A DNA stretch of 64,000 nt. Source: Dyella terrae. Its GTDB lineage: Bacteria; Pseudomonadota; Gammaproteobacteria; Xanthomonadales; Rhodanobacteraceae. Numbering within the stretch: the first letter of the stretch is position 1; each line of letters begins with the position of its first letter. Both the position numbers and the translations under genes were made by a program. Below, piece by piece: positions 1 to 11,131 of this stretch. The stretch is taken from NCBI RefSeq assembly GCF_004322705.1, contig NZ_SIZZ01000001.1, forward strand, positions 1,736,001 through 1,800,000, given 5' to 3'. The notes under the pieces were generated by a model. It had not been told where the DNA came from. It worked only from the letters and a program-made list of their open reading frames with translations, and did not search any database.

Positions 1-805
1 ATTCCAGCAGCAGACGCGCCGATGCCAGCTCGGCAGCCAGGTCGGTCGCGCGTATACCCGTGACGGCGGAGCGAACCTCGGCCAGTGCGTGGCGTGCCAC
101 CTTCTCGGCCTCCTCCACTTCCCGACGCGCCGCTTCCGGATCGCGATCATGCAGCTTGCGGGCAAGTTCGAGCTTCAGCGTGATCAGGGACAGCGTGTGC
201 CCCAGCAGGTCGTGAAGGTCACGCCCGATACGCTCGCGCTCGGCGGTGGCCGCGAGGCGACGCACTTCATCCTGGGACAATTTGAGCGCGGCGTCCTTCT
301 CATGCTGCATGCGCTCGACAAAGCTGACCGATCCGATGATCAGCGTCATGCACGGCACCGACAGCATCGCCTGCCACGGATAACCCACTTTCCAGGTCAC
401 CAGCAGGTAGATGGCGTTAAGCACCATCAGACGCAACAGCAGCGGGAGAAAGCCGCGCGTGGTTGACAGCGCGGAAGTGACGCAGCCGTAGATAAAGTAG
501 GCAATGCCACTGGGATACCAGGGCGCCAGCGCAATGCCCATGCTGGCAAGGGCCAGCGCGTAACGAGGCGCCGTGCGCCGTGACGCCAGCATGGTCTTGG
601 CAAACAGCATGACGAAGACCGGGTAACTGACCAGCGTGATCAGCACCCACTGCAGGTCATAGCGACCACCCAGCGCCGGCGTGATGAACACCCAGGCGGA
701 CCAAAGCAGGTGCACCGCCTCAACCCCGGATGACTTGCCCTGCCGGCGAGTGGCGGCCACCCGTGAATCCGGGGCCGGCTGAAACCACGCACGAATGACG
801 TCCAT
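1..805 (-). CDS. DesK/NarX-type sensor histidine kinase (C-terminus outside window)
   Basis: Membrane sensor kinase that would phosphorylate a NarL-type response regulator, probably encoded just beyond the left edge. From the ATG at 805 the protein starts [12 protein letters not shown], has about four or five hydrophobic segments over roughly residues 25-150, then the HisKA_3 block [19 protein letters not shown] with the phospho-acceptor His. The ATPase domain is cut off. It follows the ABC permease gene by 36 bases on the same strand, so kinase and exporter look like one operon, a common arrangement for exporters that respond to envelope stress or antimicrobial peptides. The signal sensed cannot be read from the sequence. 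Confidence 0.85.
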   Translation of the reverse strand, partial: MDVIRAWFQPAPDSRVAATRRQGKSSGVEAVHLLWSAWVFITPALGGRYDLQWVLITLVSYPVFVMLFAKTMLASRRTAPRYALALASMGIALAPWYPSGIAYFIYGCVTSALSTTRGFLPLLLRLMVLNAIYLLVTWKVGYPWQAMLSVPCMTLIIGSVSFVERMQHEKDAALKLSQDEVRRLAATAERERIGRDLHDLLGHTLSLITLKLELARKLHDRDPEAARREVEEAEKVARHALAEVRSAVTGIRATDLAAELASARLLLE

Positions 806-841
806 TGCCCTACCCCCGATGACACGCCTGCTCATGCTACT

Positions 842-1642
842 TCAACCGTGGCGACGCAGGCGGCGCGCAGCCAGTCCGACGAAGGCAACCGTGAAGCCGA
901 TGAGCACGATCACCCGCACCAGCGTCCCGTCGGTCGAACCCAGCCCCACGGCCGACAGCGCCAGGCGATTGAGGTGGTAGCTCGGCCAGATGGGCGCGAT
1001 CTCCTGGATGAAGCGCGGCATGATGTTCAGGGGGAACCATAGACCCGACAGGAACGACATCGGCAGATACACGAGGTTGACCAGGCTGGGCGCGCCCTGG
1101 CCCTTCAGCAGCGTGCCCAGCCACAGGCCCATGGCGCAGAACGGCAACACGCCCAGGATATCGGTGAAGAACAGTGCCAGCATCTGCGCTCCGGTCAGCG
1201 GCACGTGGGCGAGGAATGTCGCCATGGAAAGCAGCAAGATGGCCACGCACGCCGCCACCACCATCGCCATCGACATCTTGCCCAGCAGGTAAGCGTTGGG
1301 TGGCATGGGCAGCGCACGCTTCAGCGTCAGCAGGCCATTGTCGCGCTCCATCGCCAGAGCCAGGCCGAACCCGAACAGGCCCGGCGCCATCACACCGAAC
1401 GTGCCATAGGCGGCCAGCAGGTAGCGCGGGGCATCCGGCCCGTTCGCCCTGCCGAGGAAGATGCCGAACATCAGATAGAACACCGTCGGCAGCAACATCG
1501 TGGGGATGAGGAACCCGGGGCTGCGCAGATAGCGCAGGCACTCCGCGCGCGCCTCTTCGAGATAGGCGCGAAGCACGCGGCTGCGGGGCATGTGGCTTGC
1601 ATCAGCGGACATCGTGGGCAAAACCTGGGCAACGGTGTTCAT
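842..1642 (-). CDS. ABC-2 type transporter permease
   Basis: Integral membrane subunit of an ABC exporter, 266 residues. A cytoplasmic N-terminus with an Arg/Glu-rich stretch is followed by about six hydrophobic segments, the usual ABC-2 layout (for example FLIPTMLLPTVFYLMFGIF near residue 45 and MSMAMVVAACVAILLLSM near 130). Its start codon shares one base with the stop of the ATPase gene (TGATG at 1644-1640), so the two are translationally coupled. The substrate (drug, peptide or lipid) is unknown. Confidence 0.88.
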   Translation of the reverse strand: MNTVAQVLPTMSADASHMPRSRVLRAYLEEARAECLRYLRSPGFLIPTMLLPTVFYLMFGIFLGRANGPDAPRYLLAAYGTFGVMAPGLFGFGLALAMERDNGLLTLKRALPMPPNAYLLGKMSMAMVVAACVAILLLSMATFLAHVPLTGAQMLALFFTDILGVLPFCAMGLWLGTLLKGQGAPSLVNLVYLPMSFLSGLWFPLNIMPRFIQEIAPIWPSYHLNRLALSAVGLGSTDGTLVRVIVLIGFTVAFVGLAARRLRRHG

Positions 1643-2568
1643 CAGGCGGCCTCCCGCTCGGTATCGTTGGCTTGCGCGGCATCGCGCGTGAGTTCGGTGA
1701 ACGCTTCGGCCAGGCCGGCGCGCTGTACTTCGAGTTCGGAAAGCTGCTCGTCGGCGTGCAGCAGCCGGCGCACGAGCGCTTCGGCATTCGCCGTGGACAT
1801 CCAGGCGCGACCGGCATCCATGCGCGCCTCGACGACGTCAGGCCAGTGCATCAGTTGCTCGATCGGCAGTCGCGTCACGCAACGCACGCGCTTGAGCGAA
1901 ACCCGTGCGCGCAGGTCATCGACCGTGCCTTCGCTGATCACCTTGCCGCGTGCGATCACGCAGACGCGGTCGGCGAGCGCTTCGGCTTCTTCCAGATAAT
2001 GCGTGGTGAGTACGACGCTGCAACCTTCGGAAATCAGGTGCCGGATCGCCGCCCAGAGTTTCTGCCGCGCCTCGATGTCCATGCCGACGGTCGGCTCGTC
2101 AAGGAACAGCAGCTCCGGGCGACCGCACAGCGCCAGGGCAAACTGCACACGCCGCTTCTGGCCACCGGACAACTTGCCGTAGGGGCGCTGGAGCAGATCG
2201 GCGACCCCGGCCAGTTCGGCGCTTTCCTGCAGGCTGCGCGGCGCCGGGTAGTAGCTGGCCGTCACGCGAATGAGTTCGCCGACTTTCAGCGTGGCCGGCA
2301 GCGCCGCTTCCTGCAGCATGACCCCGATGCGGCGGCGCGCCATGATGTCCTGGGGGTCGCGGCCGAACAGCTCCACCTTACCCTCGTCGGCCCGATTCAG
2401 GCCCAGCAGCAGTCCGATGGCGGTGCTTTTGCCGGCGCCATTGGGACCCAGCAACGCGAGCAGTTCGCCGCGATGCAGCATCAAATCCAGTTGATCCACG
2501 GCCGTGAGGTTGCCGTAGCGCTTCACGACAGACGACAGTTGCGCGATGGGTGCGACAGTAGTGTTCAT
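1642..2568 (-). CDS. ABC transporter ATP-binding protein
   Basis: ATPase of the exporter, 308 residues from the ATG at 2568. That start has GGAGGG six bases upstream; an in-frame longer version lacks such a site. Walker A is GPNGAGKST near residue 42, the signature is KLSGGQKRR near 130, and Walker B is LLFLDEPTVGMD near 155, followed by an H-loop (TTHYLEE). The C-terminal 80 residues are a DrrA-like extension. It is the first gene of the ATPase-permease-kinase operon. Confidence 0.9.
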   Translation of the reverse strand: MNTTVAPIAQLSSVVKRYGNLTAVDQLDLMLHRGELLALLGPNGAGKSTAIGLLLGLNRADEGKVELFGRDPQDIMARRRIGVMLQEAALPATLKVGELIRVTASYYPAPRSLQESAELAGVADLLQRPYGKLSGGQKRRVQFALALCGRPELLFLDEPTVGMDIEARQKLWAAIRHLISEGCSVVLTTHYLEEAEALADRVCVIARGKVISEGTVDDLRARVSLKRVRCVTRLPIEQLMHWPDVVEARMDAGRAWMSTANAEALVRRLLHADEQLSELEVQRAGLAEAFTELTRDAAQANDTEREAA

Positions 2569-2639
2569 GGTGCCCTCCGTTACCCAGAAGCCTAGGCACC
2601 GCAAGGCCTGCGGGGCAGTCGCCGTCGTCAGATAGCGCG

Positions 2640-2819
2640 GATGACATCCGTCATCCCGGGGGTTACGGCCAAAGGGCGGGCGCGATATGCTCGGGACATC
2701 GTCGTTACATGCTGCGCGCTGGACGACATACCTGACTGGAACGGGAGCACCGGCTTGTCACGTGCTCTTTCCACGACGTTTTCTTTTTGCAAGTCGACGG
2801 GTCCGTCATCCCCATGACG
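2640..2819. promoter_or_regulatory. Divergent control region with two inverted repeats
   Basis: The 280-base gap between the ABC operon and the aminotransferase holds two short palindromes: GATGAC-4-GTCATC at 2640-2655 and CGTCAT-4-ATGACG at 2804-2819. The 11-mer TCCGTCATCCC occurs in both. They lie close to the two divergent starts and could be operators for a shared regulator, possibly the partner of the DesK-type kinase. This is inference from symmetry only. Confidence 0.35.
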
Positions 2820-2848
2820 GGCTCGCGTGATCCGAAGGAGGAATCATC

Positions 2849-4345
2849 ATGGGTGTGATCGATCAGCTGCGCGAACTGCGCGAATTCGGCGGCGCGCCGC
2901 AGACCACCGGTCTGGACGACGCCACCATCGAGCGCTTTGCCGCCAGCCACCCTCAGCTGGCGCAGGCGATCTCGGAAGCGGTGGACATCCATCGCGCGAT
3001 GCGTGAAGAGTTTTCCGATTTTCTCAAGCTCGACGAAGCCGAACAGATGATTCAGGCGCAAGCGGGCTTCGTCAATTTCTACCCCGATGATGGCGTGAAC
3101 CCCTATCTGCCGGCCGCCGCGCGTGGGCCGTGGGTGGTTACCCTCAAGGGTGCCGTCGTGCACGACAACGGTGGCTACGGCATGCTCGGTTTCGGCCACA
3201 ACGACGAAGTCATTCGCGAAGCGATGAGCCGGCCGCAGGTGATGGCCAACGTCATGACGCCGCATGTCGCGCAGATGCGCCTGACCAGGGCGCTGAACGC
3301 CGAGCTGGGCCACACCCGTGGCGGCAGTCCCTACGCGCGTTACCTGTGCCTCAACTCCGGCTCCGAGTCGGTGTCGCTGGCCTGCCGCATCGCCGACGTC
3401 AATGCGAAGCTGATGACGGATGCCGGCGGCCGCTATGCCGGGCGCACGATCAAGCGTCTTGCGGTGAAGGGCGCGTTCCACGGTCGTACCGAAAAGCCGG
3501 CGCTGTATTCCGACTCCACGCGCAAGACGTATCAGCAGCACCTGGCCAGCTATCGCCACGAAGACACACTGATCACTGTGGCGCCTTATGACGTCGCGCA
3601 ACTCGAAGCCGCCTTCGCCGATGCCGACAAGCACGGCTGGTTTATCGAGGCGATGTTCCTGGAGCCGGTCATGGGTGAAGGCGACCCGGGTCGTGCGGTC
3701 ACGCCGGAGTTCTACGAGGCCGCCCGTCGCCTGACCGAAGCGCACGGCAGCATGTTGCTGGTGGATTCCATCCAGGCCGGCCTGCGTGCGCATGGCGTAC
3801 TTTCGATCACCGACTATCCGGGCTTCGGCCATCTGGCGGCACCGGACATGGAAACCTTCTCCAAGGCGCTCAACGCGGGCCAGTATCCGCTCTCGGTGCT
3901 CGCCGTCAGCGAGCGCACGGCAAGCTTGTATCGCAAGGGCATCTACGGCAACACGATGACTGCGAACCCGCGCGCGCTCGAAGTCGCGCTGGCCACCATG
4001 AGTCAGCTGACCGATGCCGTGCGCGCCAATATCCGTGAGCGCGGAAAGGAATTCGTCGACAAGCTCAATGGCCTGAAGAACGAGCTGGGCGGCTTGATCA
4101 CCAAGGTGCAGGGCACCGGCCTGCTGTTTTCCTGCGAGCTTTCGCCGGAGTTCAAGTGCTACGGCGCCGGCTCCACGGAAGAGTTCCTGCGCGAGCGCGG
4201 CATCGGCGTCATCCACGGTGGCGTCAACTCGCTGCGCTTCACGCCGCACTTCAATGTGACCAGCGCCGAAGTCGACCTGGTGGTTGCCAGCGTGCGCCAC
4301 GCCCTGCTTCAGGGCCCGCGCAAGCTCAAGGCCGAAGCGGCCTGA
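2849..4345 (+). CDS. Class III (omega-type) PLP-dependent aminotransferase
   Basis: Cytosolic fold-type I aminotransferase of 498 residues, longer than the usual 400-450 because of an N-terminal extension of about 90 residues. The PLP phosphate region is CLNSGSESVSLACRIADVN (about 167-185), the aromatic/His pair over PLP is GAFHGRT (about 208), and the Schiff-base lysine is K339 in FSKALNAGQYP. The usual D-E-[IV]-Q-[TS]-G motif reads DSIQAG at 306-311: the Asp that contacts the pyridine nitrogen is kept but the Glu is Ser. A strong ribosome site (AAGGAGG) lies about nine bases before the ATG. Substrate unknown; it resembles lysine/ornithine/GABA aminotransferases in overall motifs. Confidence 0.85.
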   Translation: MGVIDQLRELREFGGAPQTTGLDDATIERFAASHPQLAQAISEAVDIHRAMREEFSDFLKLDEAEQMIQAQAGFVNFYPDDGVNPYLPAAARGPWVVTLKGAVVHDNGGYGMLGFGHNDEVIREAMSRPQVMANVMTPHVAQMRLTRALNAELGHTRGGSPYARYLCLNSGSESVSLACRIADVNAKLMTDAGGRYAGRTIKRLAVKGAFHGRTEKPALYSDSTRKTYQQHLASYRHEDTLITVAPYDVAQLEAAFADADKHGWFIEAMFLEPVMGEGDPGRAVTPEFYEAARRLTEAHGSMLLVDSIQAGLRAHGVLSITDYPGFGHLAAPDMETFSKALNAGQYPLSVLAVSERTASLYRKGIYGNTMTANPRALEVALATMSQLTDAVRANIRERGKEFVDKLNGLKNELGGLITKVQGTGLLFSCELSPEFKCYGAGSTEEFLRERGIGVIHGGVNSLRFTPHFNVTSAEVDLVVASVRHALLQGPRKLKAEAA

Positions 4346-4353
4346 TGGAATGA

Positions 4354-4385
4354 CATCCGGCGCCCGATATCCCGGGCGCCGGATG
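4354..4385 (+). terminator. Hairpin after aminotransferase gene
   Basis: Perfect 13-bp GC-rich inverted repeat (4354-4366 with 4373-4385, six-base loop) directly after the aminotransferase stop codon. There is no clear T-run after it, so it may stabilise the 3' end rather than terminate on its own. Confidence 0.5.
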
Positions 4386-4487
4386 AATCCATGCTAAGAA
4401 TCCTGCAGGCACCCTCTTCCCAGTCGCCCCGACAGGCATAGACTCTGCGACGCCGGCACTCGCCGGTCATCTCCCGAGGGTATTGCC

Positions 4488-4835
4488 ATGTCCTTGCGTA
4501 CCAGTCTGTTGGTTGCCAGCGTCGCCCTGGCCTTTGCATCCACCGCGTTCGCCGGCCCGCAGAGCACCACCGCGCCGGCCAAGAAGGAACTGACCCCGCA
4601 GCAGCAGCGCATGTCCGACTGCAACAAGCAGGCCGCGGGCAAAAAGGGCGACGAGCACAAGGCCTTCATGAGCGCCTGCCTCAAGGGCGACGCCACCCCG
4701 GCCGCCAAGCCCATGACCCAGCAGGAAAAGATGAAAGCTTGTAACGCCGACCCGCAGGCCAAGAGCCTCAAGGGCGACGCGCGCAAGCAGTTCATGAGCA
4801 GCTGCCTGAAGGGCGACGCGGCGGCGCATCCGTAA
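4488..4835 (+). CDS. PsiF-repeat family periplasmic protein
   Basis: Small secreted protein of 115 residues. It has a signal peptide (MSLRTSLLVASVALAFASTAFA, cleavage after AFA) and two copies of the PsiF repeat, QQQRMSDCNKQAAGKKGDE... and QQEKMKACNADPQAKSLKG..., each ending in FMS[AS]CLKGDA. Each repeat has two cysteines, which suggests disulfides in the periplasm. In Escherichia coli psiF is induced by phosphate starvation; the biochemical role is not known. It has its own spacing and hairpin and seems monocistronic. Confidence 0.85.
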   Translation: MSLRTSLLVASVALAFASTAFAGPQSTTAPAKKELTPQQQRMSDCNKQAAGKKGDEHKAFMSACLKGDATPAAKPMTQQEKMKACNADPQAKSLKGDARKQFMSSCLKGDAAAHP

Positions 4836-4848
4836 TCGCAAGACCCGG

Positions 4849-4897
4849 CCGCCGGCTCACGTGCGCTGCAGGGCTTCCCGCGCACGTGAGCCGGCGG
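4849..4897 (+). terminator. 17-bp perfect hairpin between psiF-like gene and upp
   Basis: Arms 4849-4865 and 4881-4897 are perfectly complementary over 17 bp with a 15-base loop. It begins 14 bases after the stop codon. No T-run follows, so it is a probable but atypical terminator or an RNA-stabilising structure. Confidence 0.5.
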
Positions 4898-4958
4898 ACT
4901 TCTCGCCCCGGGCACACGGCTGCGCGACAATGGCCGGCACAGCCCTGCAGGTCGCCCC

Positions 4959-5597
4959 ATGAAAATCGTCGAAGTCAGCCACCCCCTCATCCAGCACAAG
5001 CTTGGCCTGATGCGCCGCGCGGGCATCAGTACCAAGGAATTCCGCGAACTGGCCTCTGAAGTCGCCGCCTTGCTTACCTATGAAGCGACCAAGGACCTGG
5101 AGACGGTGGACAAGCACATCGACGGCTGGGCGGGCCCGCTGACGGTGCATCAGATCAAGGGCAAGAAAATCACGATCGTCCCGATCCTTCGCGCGGGCCT
5201 GGGCATGCTTACCGGCGTGCTCGATATGATCCCTGCGGCCAAGGTCAGCGTGGTCGGCCTGCAGCGTGACGAAGAAACACTTCAGCCCATCGCGTACTAC
5301 GAAAAGCTCACCGGCCGCATGGATGAACGCATCGCGCTGATCGTCGATCCGATGCTCGCCACGGCAGGCACTCTTGTTGCCACCGTCGACATGCTCAAGG
5401 CCGCTGGCTGCAAACGCATCAAGGGTCTGTTCCTCGTCGCGGCGCCCGAAGGCCTCAAGCGCATCGAGGCCGCGCATCCGGATATCGAGATCTATACCGC
5501 CTCGATCGACGACCGACTCAACGAGCACGGCTACATCCTGCCGGGTCTTGGCGACGCGGGTGACAAGATCTTCGGCACCAAGCAGTTGCCAGGCTGA
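4959..5597 (+). CDS. upp: Uracil phosphoribosyltransferase
   Basis: Pyrimidine salvage enzyme: uracil + PRPP to UMP + diphosphate. At 212 residues it has the standard length. The PRPP-binding loop is [11 protein letters not shown] (about 127-137), where the family usually has DPMLATGGS, so Gly-Gly is Ala-Gly here. The uracil-binding C-terminal segment is [17 protein letters not shown]. The N-terminal arm [12 protein letters not shown] is also typical. It stands alone with a hairpin on either side. Confidence 0.95.
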   Translation: MKIVEVSHPLIQHKLGLMRRAGISTKEFRELASEVAALLTYEATKDLETVDKHIDGWAGPLTVHQIKGKKITIVPILRAGLGMLTGVLDMIPAAKVSVVGLQRDEETLQPIAYYEKLTGRMDERIALIVDPMLATAGTLVATVDMLKAAGCKRIKGLFLVAAPEGLKRIEAAHPDIEIYTASIDDRLNEHGYILPGLGDAGDKIFGTKQLPG

Positions 5598-5608
5598 TAT
5601 CCGTGCAT

Positions 5609-5642
5609 GAAGCGAAGTGATGCTTACGGATCGCTTCGCTTC
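5609..5642 (+). terminator. Probable terminator of upp
   Basis: A 13-bp imperfect inverted repeat (GAAGCGAAGTGAT with ATCGCTTCGCTTC, eight-base loop) lies 12 bases after the upp stop, followed by the T/C-rich stretch TTCACACTCT. Confidence 0.5.
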
Positions 5643-5772
5643 TTCACACTCTGCATCACAATTCCGAACGGCCTCCACTTCGCCCTCACGACGGCGTCAG
5701 AAAACTGTCGCTGAAGCTTGCTAGCTTCGAAAGACGTTGCGTTTTCTGTCCCATACCCAGGAGGGGAACATC

Positions 5773-8568
5773 ATGCTGTTCAAGCACAGGCAGCGCGCCC
5801 TGGTGGCCGCGCTCGTGGGTCTGTTTGCATCCGTCGCGGCGCAAGCCACCGACCTCAGCATCAGTCAGTTTCGCGTCCGTGGCCCCGCAGGCGGCAACGA
5901 CGAATTCGTCGAACTGTTCAATGCCGGAAGCACGGCGGTCGATCTTTCGGGCTACAAGCTCAATGCGTCCAACGCCAGCGGTACCACGGGTACGCGCTTG
6001 ACCTTCGCCGCCGGCAGCAGCATCGCTCCGGGTTGCCACGTCCTGCTGACCAACAGCGCCAGTGGTGGGTATTCCGGCGCCGTGGCGGGTGATTTCAAGT
6101 ACAGCACCGGTGTCACCGACGACGGTGGTCTCGCCCTCCTTGATGCCGGTGGCACGCTTGTCGATCAGGTGGGCCTGAGCACCGGCTCGGCCTACAAGGC
6201 CGGTACGCCATTGGCCTCGCTCGGAAGCACCAATGCGGACAAGGGCTACAGCCGCATCATCAACAGCGCCGGCTTTCCGCAGAACACCGGCGACAACAGC
6301 GCCGACTTCGTCGTAGTCACGCCCACGACACCGCACAACGCCGCCAGCGAATGCGCCGTCATGGCTCCCGCCGTCTCGATCGCCGACGCCACGGCCACCG
6401 TGCATGGCGCGACGGATGTCACCATGGCATTCACCGTGTCGCTCAACCAGCCGGCACCCGCGGGCGGCGTGAGCGTGCACGCCGTGACGCAGGACGATAC
6501 CGCGACGGTTGCCCATGGGGACTACATCGCTGCCGATACCACGGTCAACTTTGCCGAAGGCGAAAAGCAGGCGACGTTCAACGTCACGGTGCATGGTCGC
6601 AGCACCGGCACGAGCGACAAGGCGTTTACGGTTCACCTCAGCGATGCCATCGGCGGCGTCACCATCACGCGCGATACCGCCATCGGCGCCATCCTCTATG
6701 ACATTCCGGTGGCCGCGGAGATCTGGCAGATCCAGGGTCGTGAACAGGCCTCGCCCCTGCTCGGCAAATCAGTGATGACGCGCGGCAACATCGTCACCGC
6801 CGTGGGCCCGGCCGGCTTCAACATGCAGACGCCCGACAAGCGCGCCGACGATGACAAGCTCACGTCCAACGGCATCTACGTCTTCACCGGCAGCAAGCCT
6901 GCGGTTGCCATGGGCGACGTTGTCGACGTCGACGCGGTGGTGGACAGCTACTACAACCTCACGGAACTGAAGAGCCCGACCGTCACGGTGACTGCGCACA
7001 ACGCCAGGCTGCCGGCACCGGTCGTGTTCGACCAAAAGACGCCCTCGTCCAACCCGGACACGTTGTCCTGTGGCGCAACGAACTTCCAGTGCTTTGTTGG
7101 CATGCGCGTGCGCATCGACAACGGCATGATCAACACCGGCAACAAGCGCTTCAGCACCCAGCCCTACGCCGAAGTGAGCATCACCGCCAATGGCAAGCGC
7201 TCGCTGCGCCTGCCCGGCGTGCGTTATTCGGTGCCGGTGCCCGAAGGCGTCGAACTGCCCAACTGGAGCGGCAATCCGGAAGTGTTCAAGATGAACACTG
7301 CGGACTTCGGTGCGGTGCCGGTGAATACCCCCTATGTTGCCGGGACGACGTTCCGCGCGGAAGGCGTGATCTCCTATGACTTCGGCGCTTACACCTTCAT
7401 CCCGACGTCAATCACGATCAAGCAGGCCGCGCCGCTGCCGCGTGCGGTATCGGCCACGCCTTCGCAAGCCGTGCGCATCGGCGCGCTCAACACCGAGCGC
7501 TTCTGCGACAGCGAGTTCAACACCACCTTTACCTGCAGCGGCGACAGCACGGAACCCACGCCCGACCAGGTCGTGCTGAAAACCCAGCGCCTGTCCGCCT
7601 ATATCGGCAGCGTGCTGAAACTGCCCGATGTATTGTCGGTGGAAGAAGTGAAGAGCCTGACGGTGCTTGAAGGCCTGGCCAGGCAGCTCGGCGACGACTA
7701 TCCGGCGAAGTACCAGGCTTATCTGGTGCCCGGCCACGATCCGAGCGGCATCAACGTCGGCTTCCTCGTGCGCACCGATCGCGTGCAGGTGCTGTCCGTG
7801 CGCCAGCTGGCGGCTGACGAAACCTGGAACGACAACGGCAGCACCGCCTTTGTCCACGATCACCCACCGCTCCTGCTCACGGCTCAGTCGCGCGGCATGC
7901 GCTTCCAGGTGATCTCAGTGCATCCGAAGGCACGCACCAACGTGGACAAGGACAATGCCACGGCCGTGCGTGATCGCCAGAAGCGCTTCGAACAGGCGAA
8001 GTCGCTGGCCGTCCAGGTGCAGAAGCTGCAGCAGGCCCATCCGCTGATGCCGCTGCTGGTGGTGGGCGACTTCAATGCCTATCAGTTCAGCGATGGCTGG
8101 GTGGACGTGGTCGGCCTGATCTCGGGCCGCTACAAGGACAGCGAGAACCAGCTGAAGCTGGGCAACAATATCGTGCGTCCGGCGCTGTGGAACGCCGTCG
8201 AGTCGGTACCGGAGAACGATCGCTACTCCTTCCTCTTCACCGAGAACTTCGGCGAGATCCAGGGCTACACCAAGGCCGGCTCCGGCAACACGGGTCGCTC
8301 CGTGCCGACGGTGCAGGTGCTCGACCACGCCTTGTTGAACTGGGCCGCTTCCCTGCGCTTCATGAAGATGCAGTACGGCCGCGCCGACCTCGACGCCCCG
8401 GCGCAAACACTGGACGACGCCGCCAGGGCGACGGACTGGACCAAGGCGATCGGAGCTTCCGATCATGATGGCTTCGTGGTTGACCTGTTTGCGCCCTCGC
8501 TGCAAGGCCATCAGAGCAACCAGAACGACCAGGGCCAGAACCATCAAGGCCAGAACCAGCAGCACTGA
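5773..8568 (+). CDS. Secreted modular nuclease: lamin-tail, Calx-beta, OB-fold and EEP domains
   Basis: Extracellular endonuclease/exonuclease of the ExeM/NucH type, 931 residues, probably for DNA scavenging or biofilm remodelling. The ATG at 5773 has AGGAGGGG seven bases upstream. Order: signal peptide ending VAAQA (about 1-24), lamin-tail domain (LSISQFRVRGPAGGNDEFVE, about 25-170), Calx-beta domain (about 195-300), OB-fold domain starting EIWQIQGREQASPLLG (about 310-420), and exonuclease-endonuclease-phosphatase domain (about 560-900). Catalytic motifs seen are GALNTER, VLSVEEV, VVGDFNAY, LDHAL and GASDHDGF. The last 20 residues are rich in Gln, Asn and His. A bidirectional terminator follows. 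Confidence 0.88.
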   Translation: MLFKHRQRALVAALVGLFASVAAQATDLSISQFRVRGPAGGNDEFVELFNAGSTAVDLSGYKLNASNASGTTGTRLTFAAGSSIAPGCHVLLTNSASGGYSGAVAGDFKYSTGVTDDGGLALLDAGGTLVDQVGLSTGSAYKAGTPLASLGSTNADKGYSRIINSAGFPQNTGDNSADFVVVTPTTPHNAASECAVMAPAVSIADATATVHGATDVTMAFTVSLNQPAPAGGVSVHAVTQDDTATVAHGDYIAADTTVNFAEGEKQATFNVTVHGRSTGTSDKAFTVHLSDAIGGVTITRDTAIGAILYDIPVAAEIWQIQGREQASPLLGKSVMTRGNIVTAVGPAGFNMQTPDKRADDDKLTSNGIYVFTGSKPAVAMGDVVDVDAVVDSYYNLTELKSPTVTVTAHNARLPAPVVFDQKTPSSNPDTLSCGATNFQCFVGMRVRIDNGMINTGNKRFSTQPYAEVSITANGKRSLRLPGVRYSVPVPEGVELPNWSGNPEVFKMNTADFGAVPVNTPYVAGTTFRAEGVISYDFGAYTFIPTSITIKQAAPLPRAVSATPSQAVRIGALNTERFCDSEFNTTFTCSGDSTEPTPDQVVLKTQRLSAYIGSVLKLPDVLSVEEVKSLTVLEGLARQLGDDYPAKYQAYLVPGHDPSGINVGFLVRTDRVQVLSVRQLAADETWNDNGSTAFVHDHPPLLLTAQSRGMRFQVISVHPKARTNVDKDNATAVRDRQKRFEQAKSLAVQVQKLQQAHPLMPLLVVGDFNAYQFSDGWVDVVGLISGRYKDSENQLKLGNNIVRPALWNAVESVPENDRYSFLFTENFGEIQGYTKAGSGNTGRSVPTVQVLDHALLNWAASLRFMKMQYGRADLDAPAQTLDDAARATDWTKAIGASDHDGFVVDLFAPSLQGHQSNQNDQGQNHQGQNQQH

Positions 8569-8586
8569 CCGTCAAGCCGTGAAAAC

Positions 8587-8618
8587 AAAAAGGCCGCGCT
8601 GCGAAGCGCGGCCTTTTT
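8587..8618. terminator. Bidirectional terminator
   Basis: A 14-bp perfect stem (AAAAAGGCCGCGCT with its complement, GCGA loop) has an A-run on one side and a T-run on the other. It sits between the convergent nuclease and pip genes and can end both transcripts. Confidence 0.9.
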
Positions 8619-8636
8619 AGTGCGACAGCGGAAGGG

Positions 8637-9620
<984 letters not shown>

Positions 9621-9655
9621 CTATCACGAGGCACGTTCAGCCAGCCCGACCCCGC

Positions 9656-11026
<1,371 letters not shown>

Positions 11027-11131
11027 GAGGACTCCGAAAGAATCACCCTCAATTTGCCAGCCCAGCCCGTTGCGGTCCAGTGCTGCGGTGCCGCATAGTG
11101 ATCGCTTCGGCAGCTCACCTGGCACAACTCC

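Noticed and set aside
2705-4300. 531-codon open frame antisense to the aminotransferase gene
   Set aside because: It is a GC-driven shadow: low-complexity His/Arg/Ala-rich translation, no family motifs, and the sense frame is a clear class III aminotransferase.
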